64,000 bases of DNA from Endozoicomonas sp. OPT23 (GTDB taxonomy: Bacteria > Pseudomonadota > Gammaproteobacteria > Pseudomonadales > Endozoicomonadaceae). This document shows positions 1-8,800 of the stretch, in pieces. The position numbers were made by a program, and so were the translations under genes. The notes below the pieces were generated by a model, which was not told the DNA's origin, made no database searches, and saw only the letters and a list, made by a program, of their open reading frames with translations. Positions within the stretch are counted from its first letter, which is position 1. Every line of letters starts with the position of its first letter. Where the stretch lies: positions 434,001 to 498,000 of the forward strand of contig NZ_PPFD01000006.1 in assembly GCF_009653635.1 (NCBI RefSeq), written 5' to 3'.

Positions 1-512
1 GGACAGGCACTGGTGGCTGGGGCGGTAATGGTTTCAAGGATCAGGCTGAAACTTACGACTTCAATGTGAAGTACTCCATTGGTCAGGCTTATGTCCGTGC
101 AGGTCTGGGTTACACAAAAGCTGAAAACTACGATGATAAAACGGGTCGTCATTACTACGACTTTGGCAAGTACAGCTACGGCGCATGGAACACCTGGACT
201 AACTCTGGCCTGATTGAAGAATTCTACTGGAACGGAGAAAACGTTGTCGCACTGGGTGCAGGCTACAAGTTCGATAATGGCTTGAGCATTGATTACAAAT
301 TCCGTCATGGTTCAGGAATCGACCTGGCTGTCGGCGGCAAGGCTTCTGAAAATGAACATGGCATCGACATGAAATACAAGTTCAAGTCCGTTAAAGGCTT
401 GAGCACTCGTGTTCGCTACGCAATCTATAACCAGTCCGGTCTGGAATACAAAACGGGTCGCCAGGAAAACGACGAACAGCAAGTACGTGTTTACCTCGAC
501 TACAAATTTTAA
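1..512 (+). CDS. Outer-membrane porin, 3' part only
   Basis: This is the C-terminal 169 residues of a beta-barrel protein whose start lies before the window; the frame is open from base 3. It alternates aromatic and polar residues in strand-like stretches, has Gly/Asp/Asn turns, and ends in YLDYKF. A terminal phenylalanine is the known signal for BAM-dependent insertion of outer-membrane porins. It would passively admit small solutes or ions. A GTG at 66 is in frame but lies inside the barrel and is not the real start. A strong terminator follows. Family (general porin or OprD-like) cannot be fixed from this fragment. Confidence 0.8.
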   Translation, partial: TGTGGWGGNGFKDQAETYDFNVKYSIGQAYVRAGLGYTKAENYDDKTGRHYYDFGKYSYGAWNTWTNSGLIEEFYWNGENVVALGAGYKFDNGLSIDYKFRHGSGIDLAVGGKASENEHGIDMKYKFKSVKGLSTRVRYAIYNQSGLEYKTGRQENDEQQVRVYLDYKF

Positions 513-542
513 TTCTTTTTAGGAATTATGAGTTGAAGTTTT

Positions 543-576
543 AATCCTGTAACGGATAATCCGTTACAGGATTTTT
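543..576 (+). terminator. Rho-independent terminator of the porin gene
   Basis: A perfect 15-bp inverted repeat (543-557 and 559-573, arm AATCCTGTAACGGAT) is followed by a T run. It separates the porin from the nucleotidase gene. Confidence 0.85.
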
Positions 577-611
577 CCAGCACAAACAATCACATAAACG
601 GACGACATTAT

Positions 612-2183
612 ATGTCTACAGTCAATAATGGACTGAAGCTGTTTACCGCAACAGCTCTTGCTATTTCTGTCAGCGCCTGCTCTTTTCTTCAGCAACAACC
701 TGAAGTTACCTACGAGAAAGACAAGGTTTACAAACTGACTGTTCTTCACACTAATGACCATCACGGTCGTTTCTGGCAGGATCGTAAAGGCCGCTGGGGC
801 ATGGCTGCCCGTATGACTCTGGTTAACCAGATTCGTGAAGAGGTTAAAGCGGAAGGCGGTAATGTACTGCTGCTGTCAGGTGGCGATGTAAACACCGGTG
901 TACCTGAGTCTGACCTGCAGGAAGCAGAGCCGGATTTTCTGGGTATGAACATGCTGGGCTACGATGCCATGGCCATCGGCAACCACGAATTTGATAACAC
1001 CCGCGATATCCTGATGCAGCAAAAAGAGTGGGCAAAATTCCCATTCCTGTCTGCTAACATCATCGATGAAGCGACTGGCAAGCCTCTGTTCAATCCTTAC
1101 ACCACTTTCGAGTTTAACGGCCTGAAAGTTGCTGTTATGGGTCTGACAACCACTGATACTCCTGACCAAACCAGCCCTGAAAACGTTAAGGGCCTGGAAT
1201 TCAAATCCCCAGTTGAAGTCGCTTCCAAGCTGGTTCCTCAATTGGAGAAAAAAGCGGATATCATCATCGCTTCTACTCACATGGGTCACTATACAAACGG
1301 CGACTACGGTGTAAACGCTCCTGGTGACGTTACTCTGGCTCGCAGCGTAGACGGCATTGATCTGATTGTTGGCGGCCACTCCCAGGATCCACTGTTCAAG
1401 CCGGACCAGCAGAATGGTACTTACATTGTTCAGGCTCATGAATGGGGCAAGTACGTTGGCCGTGCTGACTTCGAATTCCTGAACGGCGACCTGAAGCTGG
1501 TTGATTACAAGCTGATCGCAGTTAACGGCAAGAAAGGCAAGCCAACCCTCGCTCAGAACGAAGAAATGGTTAAACTGCTGAAGCCTTATAAGGACAAAGC
1601 CTCCAAACTGATCGAAATCAAGGTAGGTGCTCTGGACGAACGTCTGCAGGGTGAGCGCAGCGAAGTTCGCTTTAAGCCTACCAACCTGGCTGTTCTGCTG
1701 AACCGTGCTTTCATCGAAAAAACTGGCGCTGACTTCTCCGTAATGAACGGCGGCGGCATCCGTGCCAGCATGGACGAAGGTGAAATCACCTACAAAGACG
1801 TTCTGACAGTGCTGCCTTTCGGTAACACAGTAACCACGACTGAAATGACTGGTCAGGAAGTTGTTGACTACCTGAACGTTGTTGCTCTGAAGCCAACCAA
1901 CAGTGGTGCATTCGCTCACTTTGAAGGCGCAGATATGACCATTGCTAACGGCAAGGTAAGCGATGTAAAGATCAACGGCGAAGCCATTGACCTGAACAAG
2001 ACTTACAAAATGGCTATCCTGAGTTTCTCTGCGGGTGGTGGTGACAAATACCCTAACCTGAAAGTTAAGCCAGGTTATGTTGATACTGGTTTCGTAGACG
2101 CTGACGTTCTGCGTGAGTACATCGAAAACCACCCACAGCTGAAAGCTGAAGAGTTCGCACCAGAAGGTGTTGTTCGTCTGTAA
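612..2183 (+). CDS. ushA: 5'-nucleotidase / UDP-sugar hydrolase, lipoprotein
   Basis: The enzyme hydrolyses extracytoplasmic nucleotides so the nucleoside can be taken up. At 523 residues it has the normal length for the UshA/NutA family. An N-terminal hydrophobic stretch ends in a lipobox SVSAC (Cys23), so it is a lipoprotein like the Vibrio NutA enzyme rather than free periplasmic UshA. Metallophosphatase motifs follow: TNDHHG (47-52), GGD (90-92), GNHEFD (123-128), STHMGH and VGGH. The C-terminal nucleotide-binding domain carries NGGGIR. It has its own terminator and stands alone. The Shine-Dalgarno is weak, but the signal peptide fixes the start. Confidence 0.93.
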   Translation: MSTVNNGLKLFTATALAISVSACSFLQQQPEVTYEKDKVYKLTVLHTNDHHGRFWQDRKGRWGMAARMTLVNQIREEVKAEGGNVLLLSGGDVNTGVPESDLQEAEPDFLGMNMLGYDAMAIGNHEFDNTRDILMQQKEWAKFPFLSANIIDEATGKPLFNPYTTFEFNGLKVAVMGLTTTDTPDQTSPENVKGLEFKSPVEVASKLVPQLEKKADIIIASTHMGHYTNGDYGVNAPGDVTLARSVDGIDLIVGGHSQDPLFKPDQQNGTYIVQAHEWGKYVGRADFEFLNGDLKLVDYKLIAVNGKKGKPTLAQNEEMVKLLKPYKDKASKLIEIKVGALDERLQGERSEVRFKPTNLAVLLNRAFIEKTGADFSVMNGGGIRASMDEGEITYKDVLTVLPFGNTVTTTEMTGQEVVDYLNVVALKPTNSGAFAHFEGADMTIANGKVSDVKINGEAIDLNKTYKMAILSFSAGGGDKYPNLKVKPGYVDTGFVDADVLREYIENHPQLKAEEFAPEGVVRL

Positions 2184-2215
2184 CAGCTTACTGCTGTAGA
2201 TAGCCTACCGCTATT

Positions 2216-2249
2216 AAGCCCGCCACTTATCATGAGTGTGCGGGCTTTT
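2216..2249 (+). terminator. Terminator of the 5'-nucleotidase gene
   Basis: The stem AGCCCGC-C-ACT / AGTG-T-GCGGGCT is followed by TTTT, 33 bases after the stop codon. Confidence 0.8.
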
Positions 2250-2474
2250 ATGTCCATGGATGGACGGTATGCAGGAGCAACGTCCTGCACCCATTTCGAC
2301 TAAAAAATATCGGCACTAATCCGTTTCAATAGTGACAAACACGATCCCAATGTTGTAGCCTGACAGCCGAGAAGAAGAATAAAAACAACAAAAAACAGAG
2401 AAAATCTTATTCACCAGCCCTGCTGATCTAGCTCTCCTGATGAATATTTCTCGCAGAAAAGAAAGGAGCATGTC

Positions 2475-3086
2475 ATGGATATGACCGAGATTTTCGCCAT
2501 TCTTCTTATTGCTGCAGGCATTTATATGATGATTTCCATTGTCTTCTGGACTCTGGAACTGGGCATCTCTCCCACCCCAACCTCAAACCGCGTTAAACAA
2601 TCCCTGAAACAACTGCTACCCGAAGACGTAGATGGCAAAGTCTATGAGCTGGGTTGCGGCAGCGGCTCACTATTGGAAATGCTCGACAATAAATACCGAA
2701 ACAATCAGGTTGTAGGCCTAGAACGATCGCCACTACCATGGCTCATTGCCAGACTGCGTTTTGGTAACAACCGTGACACATTAATCAGTAAAGAGAACTT
2801 TTTGGGAAGGAATTTAACGGATGCAGGCCTGATCGTTTGCTATCTGTGCCCGTCACTGATGATGGCTTTGGCCAAAAAACTGAAAAGAGACTTACCTGAA
2901 GGCTGCCTGATCATCAGCCACACGTTCAGACTGCCTGGGTGGGAACCTGTGAAAGTACTGCAGGCTGATGATCTCTACAAAACACCTATCTATCTGTATC
3001 GGGCTGGATATTGCAAAGAGGAATTCTCTGGTCAGCCCTCTCAGCCTGCCAGCGATAGATTTCAAGCTGCTCAGGGGCACAACTGA
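2475..3086 (+). CDS. Membrane-anchored class I SAM methyltransferase
   Basis: Residues about 5-27 form one hydrophobic helix, so the protein is anchored in the inner membrane with a cytoplasmic catalytic part. Motif I for S-adenosylmethionine binding is YELGCGSGS (58-66), followed by an acidic end of strand 2 (VGLERS). The substrate is unknown. AAGGAG at 2463-2468 supports the start. The 3' end runs 101 bases into feoC on the other strand, and the last 30 or so residues are polar and low in complexity. It may be an old gene whose tail was extended by readthrough. Family is confident, role is not. Confidence 0.75.
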   Translation: MDMTEIFAILLIAAGIYMMISIVFWTLELGISPTPTSNRVKQSLKQLLPEDVDGKVYELGCGSGSLLEMLDNKYRNNQVVGLERSPLPWLIARLRFGNNRDTLISKENFLGRNLTDAGLIVCYLCPSLMMALAKKLKRDLPEGCLIISHTFRLPGWEPVKVLQADDLYKTPIYLYRAGYCKEEFSGQPSQPASDRFQAAQGHN

Positions 3087-3264
3087 CACAACCCTTCTGA
3101 CAGCCTGATTGCTCGCAGGCAATCAGTCCTTTTCTCAACCAGTGCTGCAGCATGCCTCGAACCGCATCAGGGTCACTGCGGAAATGCTGACTGATCTCAG
3201 CCAGGGAGCAAAGCCCCTGGCTGGCGATATAGTCTTTAAGCCTGACCAACAACATCAATGACAA
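2986..3264 (-). CDS. feoC: FeoC-like winged-helix iron-sulfur protein
   Basis: FeoC is the small third member of feoABC operons; it binds an iron-sulfur cluster and protects or regulates FeoB. Residues 1-48 give a winged-helix pattern (LAEISQHF...VRGMLQHWLRKG). Four cysteines follow at 50, 55, 59 and 62, the typical cluster-binding set. The start overlaps the feoB stop by 10 bases, indicating translational coupling. At 92 residues it is a little longer than the roughly 78-residue enterobacterial form. The extra C-terminus lies in the convergent overlap with the methyltransferase gene. Confidence 0.85.
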   Translation of the reverse strand: MSLMLLVRLKDYIASQGLCSLAEISQHFRSDPDAVRGMLQHWLRKGLIACEQSGCQKGCVSCAPEQLEIYRWQAERADQRIPLCNIQPDTDR

Positions 3265-5585
3265 CCACGGGATTCAGGGAGTGATGACACCGGCACTTCC
3301 GCCATGATCATGCGCTGCCCCGCCTTGCGAATAAACAGGAAGCAAAGCGCCATCACTGCCAGCATTGCAGAAACCCAGCCTGTGGACAGCAGAGGCTGAA
3401 TATTCACTATGGAAAGCTGGTAGTAGATAGTGGCAAAGGAGTAACCGATAAAGAAAGTCCATCCTGCAACAAACAAGGTCCAGCGAATGCCGGACTCTCT
3501 ATAGATAGCACCGAGAGCTGCCACACAAGGCGTATAAAGCAGAATCAACAAAAGATAAGCGATCACAGCAGCATTACTGTCAAACAGCTGTCGCATGACA
3601 CCAAAGGTTGTCATATCAACACCCTGTTCTTCAGCAACGGACTCCGTATCTTCGAGATTACCGACATTCAACCCCAATGGATCCGTTAACGCTGAAGCAA
3701 CACCGGAAAGATTGGCAGGAATACTGGCAAACGCTTCATTGATACCCGCCATAAGACTGAAATCCTCATCACTTTCAGCCGGACTCCCCTGCCGGGCAAT
3801 GGACGTATACATCGCATCCAGTGTACCGACCACGGCTTCCTTCGCCAGAATACCGGTGAAAATACCCACGGCAGCTGGCCAGTTGTCTTCCCGCATTCCC
3901 ATTGGAGCAAAAGCAGGAGTGATTGTCTGACCAATCTGACTCAATACAGAAGACTCGGTATCCTGATTGCCAAAAGAGCCATCCGTACCAATAGAGTTGA
4001 GAGTATTCAGCACCACAACCACCATCACAATCGCTTTACCTGCTCTGAACAGAAATGCTTTAAGACGATCCCAGGTTCTGAGTACGACCTGCTTGGCTGA
4101 GGGCAAATGATAGTTAGGCAACTCCATGACAAACGGAGAAACTTCACCACTGAACATGAATTTCTTCAGAACAAGACCGGTAAAGACCGCTGCAAGAATC
4201 CCTGTAAGATAAAGGCCAAACACGACATTCTGACCAGAAGCTGGAAAGAAGGCCGCGGCAAAAAGCGCATACACGGGCAAGCGAGCACCGCAAGACATAA
4301 AGGGTGCCATCGCGATGGTCAGCATTCTGTCCTGCTGATTCTCCAGTGTACGGGTCGCCATAATGGCCGGAACATTACAACCAAAACCCACCAGCATGGG
4401 AACAAAAGCTTTACCGGGCAACCCCAGGTAACGCATCAATCGATCCATTACAAAAGCGGCTCTGGCCATGTATCCCGAGTCTTCAAGAATCGAAAGAAAC
4501 AAAAACAGAAAAGCAATCACCGGAATAAAGGTCGAAACCGTCTGAATACCACCACCAATACCGTTGGCTAGAATTGCGGTCAGCCAATCCGGAGAGCCTA
4601 TCTGTGATAACCAGTGACCCAGACCATCAACCAGTATTGTGCCGGTAAAAATATCAAAGAAGTCGATAAAGGCGCTGCCAATGTTTATGGAAAACATAAA
4701 CATCAAATACATAATAAAAAAGAATACCGGTAAACCGAGCAGACGATTCAGAACCACACCATCAATTCTATCAGTGAGTTTATGGCTGATACTGCCTTTC
4801 TCTTTTACGGTGTCAGCAATCACTTCGCGAATAGCTTCATAACGCCCATTCGCTACCAGAATATCCACTTCGGCTTGAAACTGCTCTTCCAGTTTTTGGC
4901 GCTCCAGAACAATCTTTCCCTGTTGAGTCTGGCTTAGCTCGACAGCAAGATGATCACCCTCCAGCAGCTTGATGGCATGCCAGCGAAGCAGCTGCTCAGC
5001 TCCATCCTGATTAGTCAGCTCAGCAATCGCTGACTCCATTGCAGATTCATAGCGAATCGGTTCAGCAACTGTCAGACCATTTTCAAAGTAATCATTCAGA
5101 TAGCTTTTCAGCTCATCAATACCCTGCTCTTTACTGGCAACGACACAGTGAACCGGACAGCCAAGGCGAGTGGCCAGAACGCTGGGGTCAACCACCATGC
5201 CTTTTTCTTTGGCAACGTCCATCATATTCAGGACGATCACTACGGGCAGCCCCATGTCCAGTAGTTGTGTCGTCAGATAAAGATTCCGCTCAAGATTGGA
5301 AGCATCAATAACATTAACAATCAGACGTGCATTGCCGGACAAGACAAAATCACGGGCGATTTTTTCGTCCATGGAAACCTGATCATCTACAACATCAAGG
5401 CAGTAAGTGCCCGGCAGGTCGACAACTTCAACAGGCTTTCCCTGATACTGATAAAAGCCACTGCGTCGCTCGACAGTCACACCTGGCCAGTTACCCACTC
5501 GCTGCCGTGCACCAGTCAGGGCATTAAATACTGTCGTTTTTCCGCAATTCGGGTTGCCAACAATGGCAAAGGTGTAATCGTTCAT
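3255..5585 (-). CDS. feoB: Ferrous iron transporter B (GTPase permease)
   Basis: FeoB takes up Fe(II) across the inner membrane. The N-terminal G domain shows G1 GNPNCGKT (10-17), G2 PGVTV (34-38), G3 DLPGTY (from 57) and G4 NMMD (120-123). A helical linker follows to about residue 280, then the membrane part with two Gate-like repeats, including GFGCNVPAIMATRT. Its length of 776 matches E. coli FeoB (773). It overlaps feoA by four bases (ATGA) and feoC by ten, so the three genes are one coupled operon. Confidence 0.97.
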   Translation of the reverse strand: MNDYTFAIVGNPNCGKTTVFNALTGARQRVGNWPGVTVERRSGFYQYQGKPVEVVDLPGTYCLDVVDDQVSMDEKIARDFVLSGNARLIVNVIDASNLERNLYLTTQLLDMGLPVVIVLNMMDVAKEKGMVVDPSVLATRLGCPVHCVVASKEQGIDELKSYLNDYFENGLTVAEPIRYESAMESAIAELTNQDGAEQLLRWHAIKLLEGDHLAVELSQTQQGKIVLERQKLEEQFQAEVDILVANGRYEAIREVIADTVKEKGSISHKLTDRIDGVVLNRLLGLPVFFFIMYLMFMFSINIGSAFIDFFDIFTGTILVDGLGHWLSQIGSPDWLTAILANGIGGGIQTVSTFIPVIAFLFLFLSILEDSGYMARAAFVMDRLMRYLGLPGKAFVPMLVGFGCNVPAIMATRTLENQQDRMLTIAMAPFMSCGARLPVYALFAAAFFPASGQNVVFGLYLTGILAAVFTGLVLKKFMFSGEVSPFVMELPNYHLPSAKQVVLRTWDRLKAFLFRAGKAIVMVVVVLNTLNSIGTDGSFGNQDTESSVLSQIGQTITPAFAPMGMREDNWPAAVGIFTGILAKEAVVGTLDAMYTSIARQGSPAESDEDFSLMAGINEAFASIPANLSGVASALTDPLGLNVGNLEDTESVAEEQGVDMTTFGVMRQLFDSNAAVIAYLLLILLYTPCVAALGAIYRESGIRWTLFVAGWTFFIGYSFATIYYQLSIVNIQPLLSTGWVSAMLAVMALCFLFIRKAGQRMIMAEVPVSSLPESRGCH

Positions 5586-5830
5586 GCTCTGTCTACCTCA
5601 AGCACGTCCACCTCAATCACTGCTGCTTCATGACGTCTCAGGCTTAGCTGGAAACCTCTGACCTGTAACTGAATGGGGTCACCCAAAGGAGCCACTCTTG
5701 CTACGACAAACTGAGTACCGGGAGTTAGGCCCATAGCCAACAATTTACGCCTATAAGCGGCACCTGCTGCTTTGAACGCCAGAACTCTGGCTGACTCTCC
5801 ACTGCGGAGCTCTCCAAGTGTTACCGTCAT
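5582..5830 (-). CDS. feoA: FeoA, SH3-like partner of FeoB
   Basis: FeoA is a small cytoplasmic SH3-fold protein needed for FeoB activity. The 82-residue product starts MTVTLGELRSG and includes MGLTPG and the terminal beta-strands of the family. A longer reading to 5941 is possible. ATG 5830 is preferred because it is preceded by GAGGGAG on the minus strand and gives the family's usual length (about 75-85). It is the first gene of feoABC. Confidence 0.93.
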   Translation of the reverse strand: MTVTLGELRSGESARVLAFKAAGAAYRRKLLAMGLTPGTQFVVARVAPLGDPIQLQVRGFQLSLRRHEAAVIEVDVLEVDRA

Positions 5831-6144
5831 TTTGATCTCCCTCTCACACCACGGTGTATAGGTGTTTGAGTACTCAGTATGACCAGAAATTGCGATCTGC
5901 AACTTTGGCCTGCAAAGCAATAATCGTGACCTGTTAGTCATTTAAAACGCAGTTGGTTGCGGAATAAAACGATTGTGCCAATTATGAAAAATAAAGCGTA
6001 AAACCGAGGTTCAAGAATAGGTTTAAATGAGAATAGTTACAATTTACCAAACATGTAATTAACATGGTAATTACCGAGACATCAGTCCGTGTTAACCAAT
6101 AGGTTCAATGATTTTAGTCAATAGAGAGAAAGTGAGGGCTAATA
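5831..6144. promoter_or_regulatory. feo upstream region with weak FNR-like and Fur-like sites
   Basis: There is no gene in this stretch. On the minus strand, TTGAC-TAAA-ATCAT (6121-6108) matches the FNR/ANR consensus TTGAT-N4-ATCAA at 8 of 10 positions. TGAGAATAGTTACAA (6028-6042) matches a 7-1-7 Fur box at 10 of 14 positions. Both regulators control feo in other Gammaproteobacteria, so the sites are plausible but weak. Confidence 0.3.
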
Positions 6145-6178
6145 AAAAAGGCCTGAAGATAAATCATCAGGCCTTTTT
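6145..6178 (-). terminator. Terminator of the comEA-like gene
   Basis: A perfect 12-bp stem (AAAAAGGCCTGA / TCAGGCCTTTTT) with a 10-base loop has T-rich flanks on both strands. It can stop transcription leaving the comEA-like gene. Confidence 0.85.
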
Positions 6179-6199
6179 GAATACCAAACCAGACGGCTA

Positions 6200-6481
6200 T
6201 TAATCGTAAGTAATTCGTGTTTTATTTTTTTCAATAATACTGGAACCAACAAATTTCACTTTATCCAGGTCATCGGTTGACTGGAAAGGCCCATAAGAAT
6301 CACGATGCTTAACAATCTCTTGAGCAATTCTACGCCCTACACCGCTGAGTTTTTCATCAAGCTCCTGAACACTCGCTTTGTTGATATTTACTTTCTCGGG
6401 TGGAGCAGCTTTCTCGGCTGAGGCCATGGAGGAAAATGCAAGAATGGATGTAACAGCTATAGCGGACAAAAATGACTTCAT
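6200..6481 (-). CDS. ComEA-like helix-hairpin-helix secreted protein
   Basis: A 93-residue protein with a signal peptide (residues 1-22, ending ASA) followed by two helix-hairpin-helix motifs (VNINKAS...LSGVGRRIAQEIVKHR and KVKFVG). ComEA proteins of this small periplasmic type bind double-stranded DNA and ratchet it in during natural transformation. No other competence genes are nearby, so a role in DNA uptake is an inference from the family. AAGGAG precedes the ATG. A terminator lies just downstream. Confidence 0.85.
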   Translation of the reverse strand: MKSFLSAIAVTSILAFSSMASAEKAAPPEKVNINKASVQELDEKLSGVGRRIAQEIVKHRDSYGPFQSTDDLDKVKFVGSSIIEKNKTRITYD

Positions 6482-6588
6482 AGTTAATACTCCTTGAACT
6501 ATGCGACAATAATTAAGGTTGTCGTTCGAAAACCTTATCTAAAGGTTTAGTCAGAGCTACAAGCCTTAGCAAATCCCTTTACTCCGTA

Positions 6589-7764
6589 TTAGCTCCCTTC
6601 TATTCCCTGAACCGGCGTAATCGTCCCCCAGTCGAGACAACGGGGGCAATGCCAATGCATCTCTTTGCCAGAGAAACCGCAACTGTGACATTGGTAGGCT
6701 GCTTTACCTTCAAGCATTTTATCAATCACTTCCTGCAACAGCCGGAGACTGGTCAAGGAACCATCCGCTGGCTTGTACAATTGCAGGTCAATCAATGCAT
6801 TCAAGCCTTTCAGAGATGGGTTTCGACGAAGTTGCTCCGTCAGAAATTCAAGCGCAAAGCCTTCATCACGACTTTTAACAAGAATATTTGTTAAAGCCAG
6901 AACCACCGACGTATCAGGGTGCTCACTGAGACAGCGGCTCAAATACCCGGCATGAGCCCGCTCACTATTACTCCGCCCACTGGCTTTTTCCAGCAAATCC
7001 AGAGATAACGGGATATAACGGTAATTCTGTCGGGAAACCTTCTGCAGGGTACGAATAACCTCACGGTCACGCCCCTCTTCGAACTCAATACGCCCAAGTA
7101 TCAGACTGGCTCTCACACAGTCACGGTCTCTGGAAAAAGCAGTACGAAGGCAGCGACGTGCGCCTGCCCGGTCATTACGATTCAGGCAATCCTCCGCCAG
7201 CTCACAGTACAAGTGAGCCAATCTCGGACCATAATACTCACCTTTGAGCCGGAACAGTGATTCAGTCACCTCAACCGCCTGCTGCCATTCTCTTTCCTGC
7301 TCATAGATTTTCAGTAACTGCTCAGAAGCTTCTGTGCGAAAGGGAGAGTTTTGACGGGACAGGTCAGCCAGCATGGCTTCCGCTCGATCGAGCAGACCAG
7401 CGGTCATATAGTCTTTCGCCAGCTCCAGCTGAACACGAACAGACTGATCAGGGGTCAAGCTGGGTCTTGCCAGAAGATCCTGATGAACACGAATGGATTT
7501 TTCTACTTCACCCCGCCGGCAAAACAGGCTGCCAAGCGCCAGATAGGTGTCGACGGTATCATTATTAAGGTCGAGCGCCTTGATGAAGGTCTCAATAGCC
7601 TCATCCGTTTGCTCATTTAGCAGGTAATTAAGACCCACAAAATACTCTTTGGAAAGAGGGTTTTGCTGGGCCTGCACCAACTGTTTCTTTTTCTCTGCTC
7701 GCCCAAACAGATAGCCAGCAAAGATAGCCACCAGTATCAGAGCCAGCAAGGCAATGTCTGGCAT
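6589..7764 (-). CDS. lapB: LapB, TPR assembly protein for LPS control
   Basis: LapB (YciM) is anchored by one N-terminal helix (about residues 3-20). Its cytoplasmic TPR array links LpxC turnover by FtsH to LPS assembly. The 391-residue sequence shows that helix, many TPR helices, and a C-terminal rubredoxin-like metal site with two CxxC pairs (CHSCGF and CPRCLD). Its ATG shares one base with the stop of lapA, the usual coupled pair. Length and order fit E. coli LapB (389). Confidence 0.95.
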   Translation of the reverse strand: MPDIALLALILVAIFAGYLFGRAEKKKQLVQAQQNPLSKEYFVGLNYLLNEQTDEAIETFIKALDLNNDTVDTYLALGSLFCRRGEVEKSIRVHQDLLARPSLTPDQSVRVQLELAKDYMTAGLLDRAEAMLADLSRQNSPFRTEASEQLLKIYEQEREWQQAVEVTESLFRLKGEYYGPRLAHLYCELAEDCLNRNDRAGARRCLRTAFSRDRDCVRASLILGRIEFEEGRDREVIRTLQKVSRQNYRYIPLSLDLLEKASGRSNSERAHAGYLSRCLSEHPDTSVVLALTNILVKSRDEGFALEFLTEQLRRNPSLKGLNALIDLQLYKPADGSLTSLRLLQEVIDKMLEGKAAYQCHSCGFSGKEMHWHCPRCLDWGTITPVQGIEGS

Positions 7765-8084
7765 CAGCTCAGACCCTTCAGGGTATCGCTTCGCAGTTTA
7801 TGAATTTCTGCATCTCTTCTACCCAGTTTGCGCCGGTAGCTGGCATTAAGCAGCCTCAGCTTGGCTAGAGAAAACATTGACACCAGAAGACCAGCAAGAC
7901 CACCAACAATAAAAGCTATTACAGCGACTGATGACGCCTTGATTTCAGGCATGACACTGCCAGCAAACTGGAACTGAACCATCTGAGGGTTCACCATGAC
8001 AAAATTAACCAGCGCTATCAGGAGTGCGACAACTCCCAGCAACAACAGCATTCTTTTGAGCCATACAGCAACAACAGAGACCAT
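7764..8084 (-). CDS. lapA: LapA (DUF1049) membrane protein
   Basis: LapA is a small inner-membrane partner of LapB. Two transmembrane helices flank a short periplasmic loop, and the cytoplasmic C-terminus is basic (AKLRLLNASYRRKLGRRD). An in-frame reading extends to a TTG at 8114. ATG 8084 is chosen because AGGAT precedes it and it gives 106 residues, close to the 102 of E. coli LapA. Confidence 0.9.
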   Translation of the reverse strand: MVSVVAVWLKRMLLLLGVVALLIALVNFVMVNPQMVQFQFAGSVMPEIKASSVAVIAFIVGGLAGLLVSMFSLAKLRLLNASYRRKLGRRDAEIHKLRSDTLKGLS

Positions 8085-8141
8085 ATCCTGTTCCAGAATT
8101 ATGTAACCAAACAAGTATATTAAGAAAAGATTGAAGCAGGA

Positions 8142-8432
8142 TTATTTGAGCATACTTTTATTCACTCTATCCCGCATTTCCTTACCCGGTTTAAAGTGTG
8201 GAACATATTTCCCACTCAGGGAAACCGATTCCCCCGTTTTAGGGTTTCGCCCTATTCTTGGGGCACGATAGTGCAGCGAAAAGCTGCCGAAGCCGCGAAT
8301 CTCAACCCTGTCACCCATGGCCAGCGATTGAGACATTTGCTCAAGAATAGATTTTATGGCCAATTCGACATCCTTGATGGGCAGTTGTTCCTGCCGGGCT
8401 GCCAAAAATTCTATCAGCTCAGATCGGGTCAT
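8142..8432 (-). CDS. ihfB: Integration host factor beta subunit
   Basis: IhfB pairs with IhfA to bend DNA sharply in recombination, replication and promoter control. The 96 residues show the HU/IHF fold. The DNA-binding arm includes [10 protein letters not shown], and GFGSF and [15 protein letters not shown] are present. AAGGAAG precedes the ATG. Its place between rpsA and lapA is the conserved gammaproteobacterial order. Confidence 0.97.
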   Translation of the reverse strand: MTRSELIEFLAARQEQLPIKDVELAIKSILEQMSQSLAMGDRVEIRGFGSFSLHYRAPRIGRNPKTGESVSLSGKYVPHFKPGKEMRDRVNKSMLK

Positions 8433-8800
8433 TATGCTCTTCCTTTCCCTGCACCCTCTGATGATACCTGAGTTTCAGCTATCAGACAGTAATCTCATTG
8501 ATGATTACTGTTACTGCTTGCCATCCCAGGCATTAACGACTTCTGAACAACAGCGGCACAGAGTCATAATAATAAATCATGACAAAGACTCAACCAGCAG
8601 AAGCTTAAACCTCTCTACCCTAGCTAACAAGAATAAAGAAATCAAGCAAGCCCTTGAAAAGACTGGGAAAAGCATTCTCTAGCCAAAGACAAAAAGTAGA
8701 GACGAAAAAAAACCGCAGATGCGCTACCTGAATAGCACTTCTGCGGCTTTTTTTGAAAGCCGAGAACCGGTAAACCGGCTCTCACAAGTCAGTCAGAAAC
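8433..8800. promoter_or_regulatory. rpsA-ihfB spacer with a 9-bp dyad
   Basis: No gene is supported here. ACAGTAATC at 8486-8494 and GATTACTGT at 8503-8511 form a perfect 9-bp inverted repeat with an 8-base centre, 54-79 bases before the ihfB start. It could be an operator or an mRNA leader hairpin. The rpsA terminator lies at the other end of the spacer. Confidence 0.4.
8706..8755 (-). terminator. rpsA terminator
   Basis: On the minus strand CCGCAGA...TCTGCGG (arms 8740-8746 and 8713-8719), with further pairing inside, is followed by eight T. Confidence 0.8.

Noticed and set aside
64-512. Independent small gene starting at GTG 66
   Set aside because: The frame is open to the window start and continues a beta-barrel pattern, so it is the end of a porin.
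876-2132. 418-residue minus-strand frame
   Set aside because: Antisense shadow of the 5'-nucleotidase gene.
8356-8682. 108-residue plus-strand frame reaching into the rpsA-ihfB spacer
   Set aside because: Overlaps the 5' end of ihfB on the other strand, has no ribosome site, and its sequence is low in structure.
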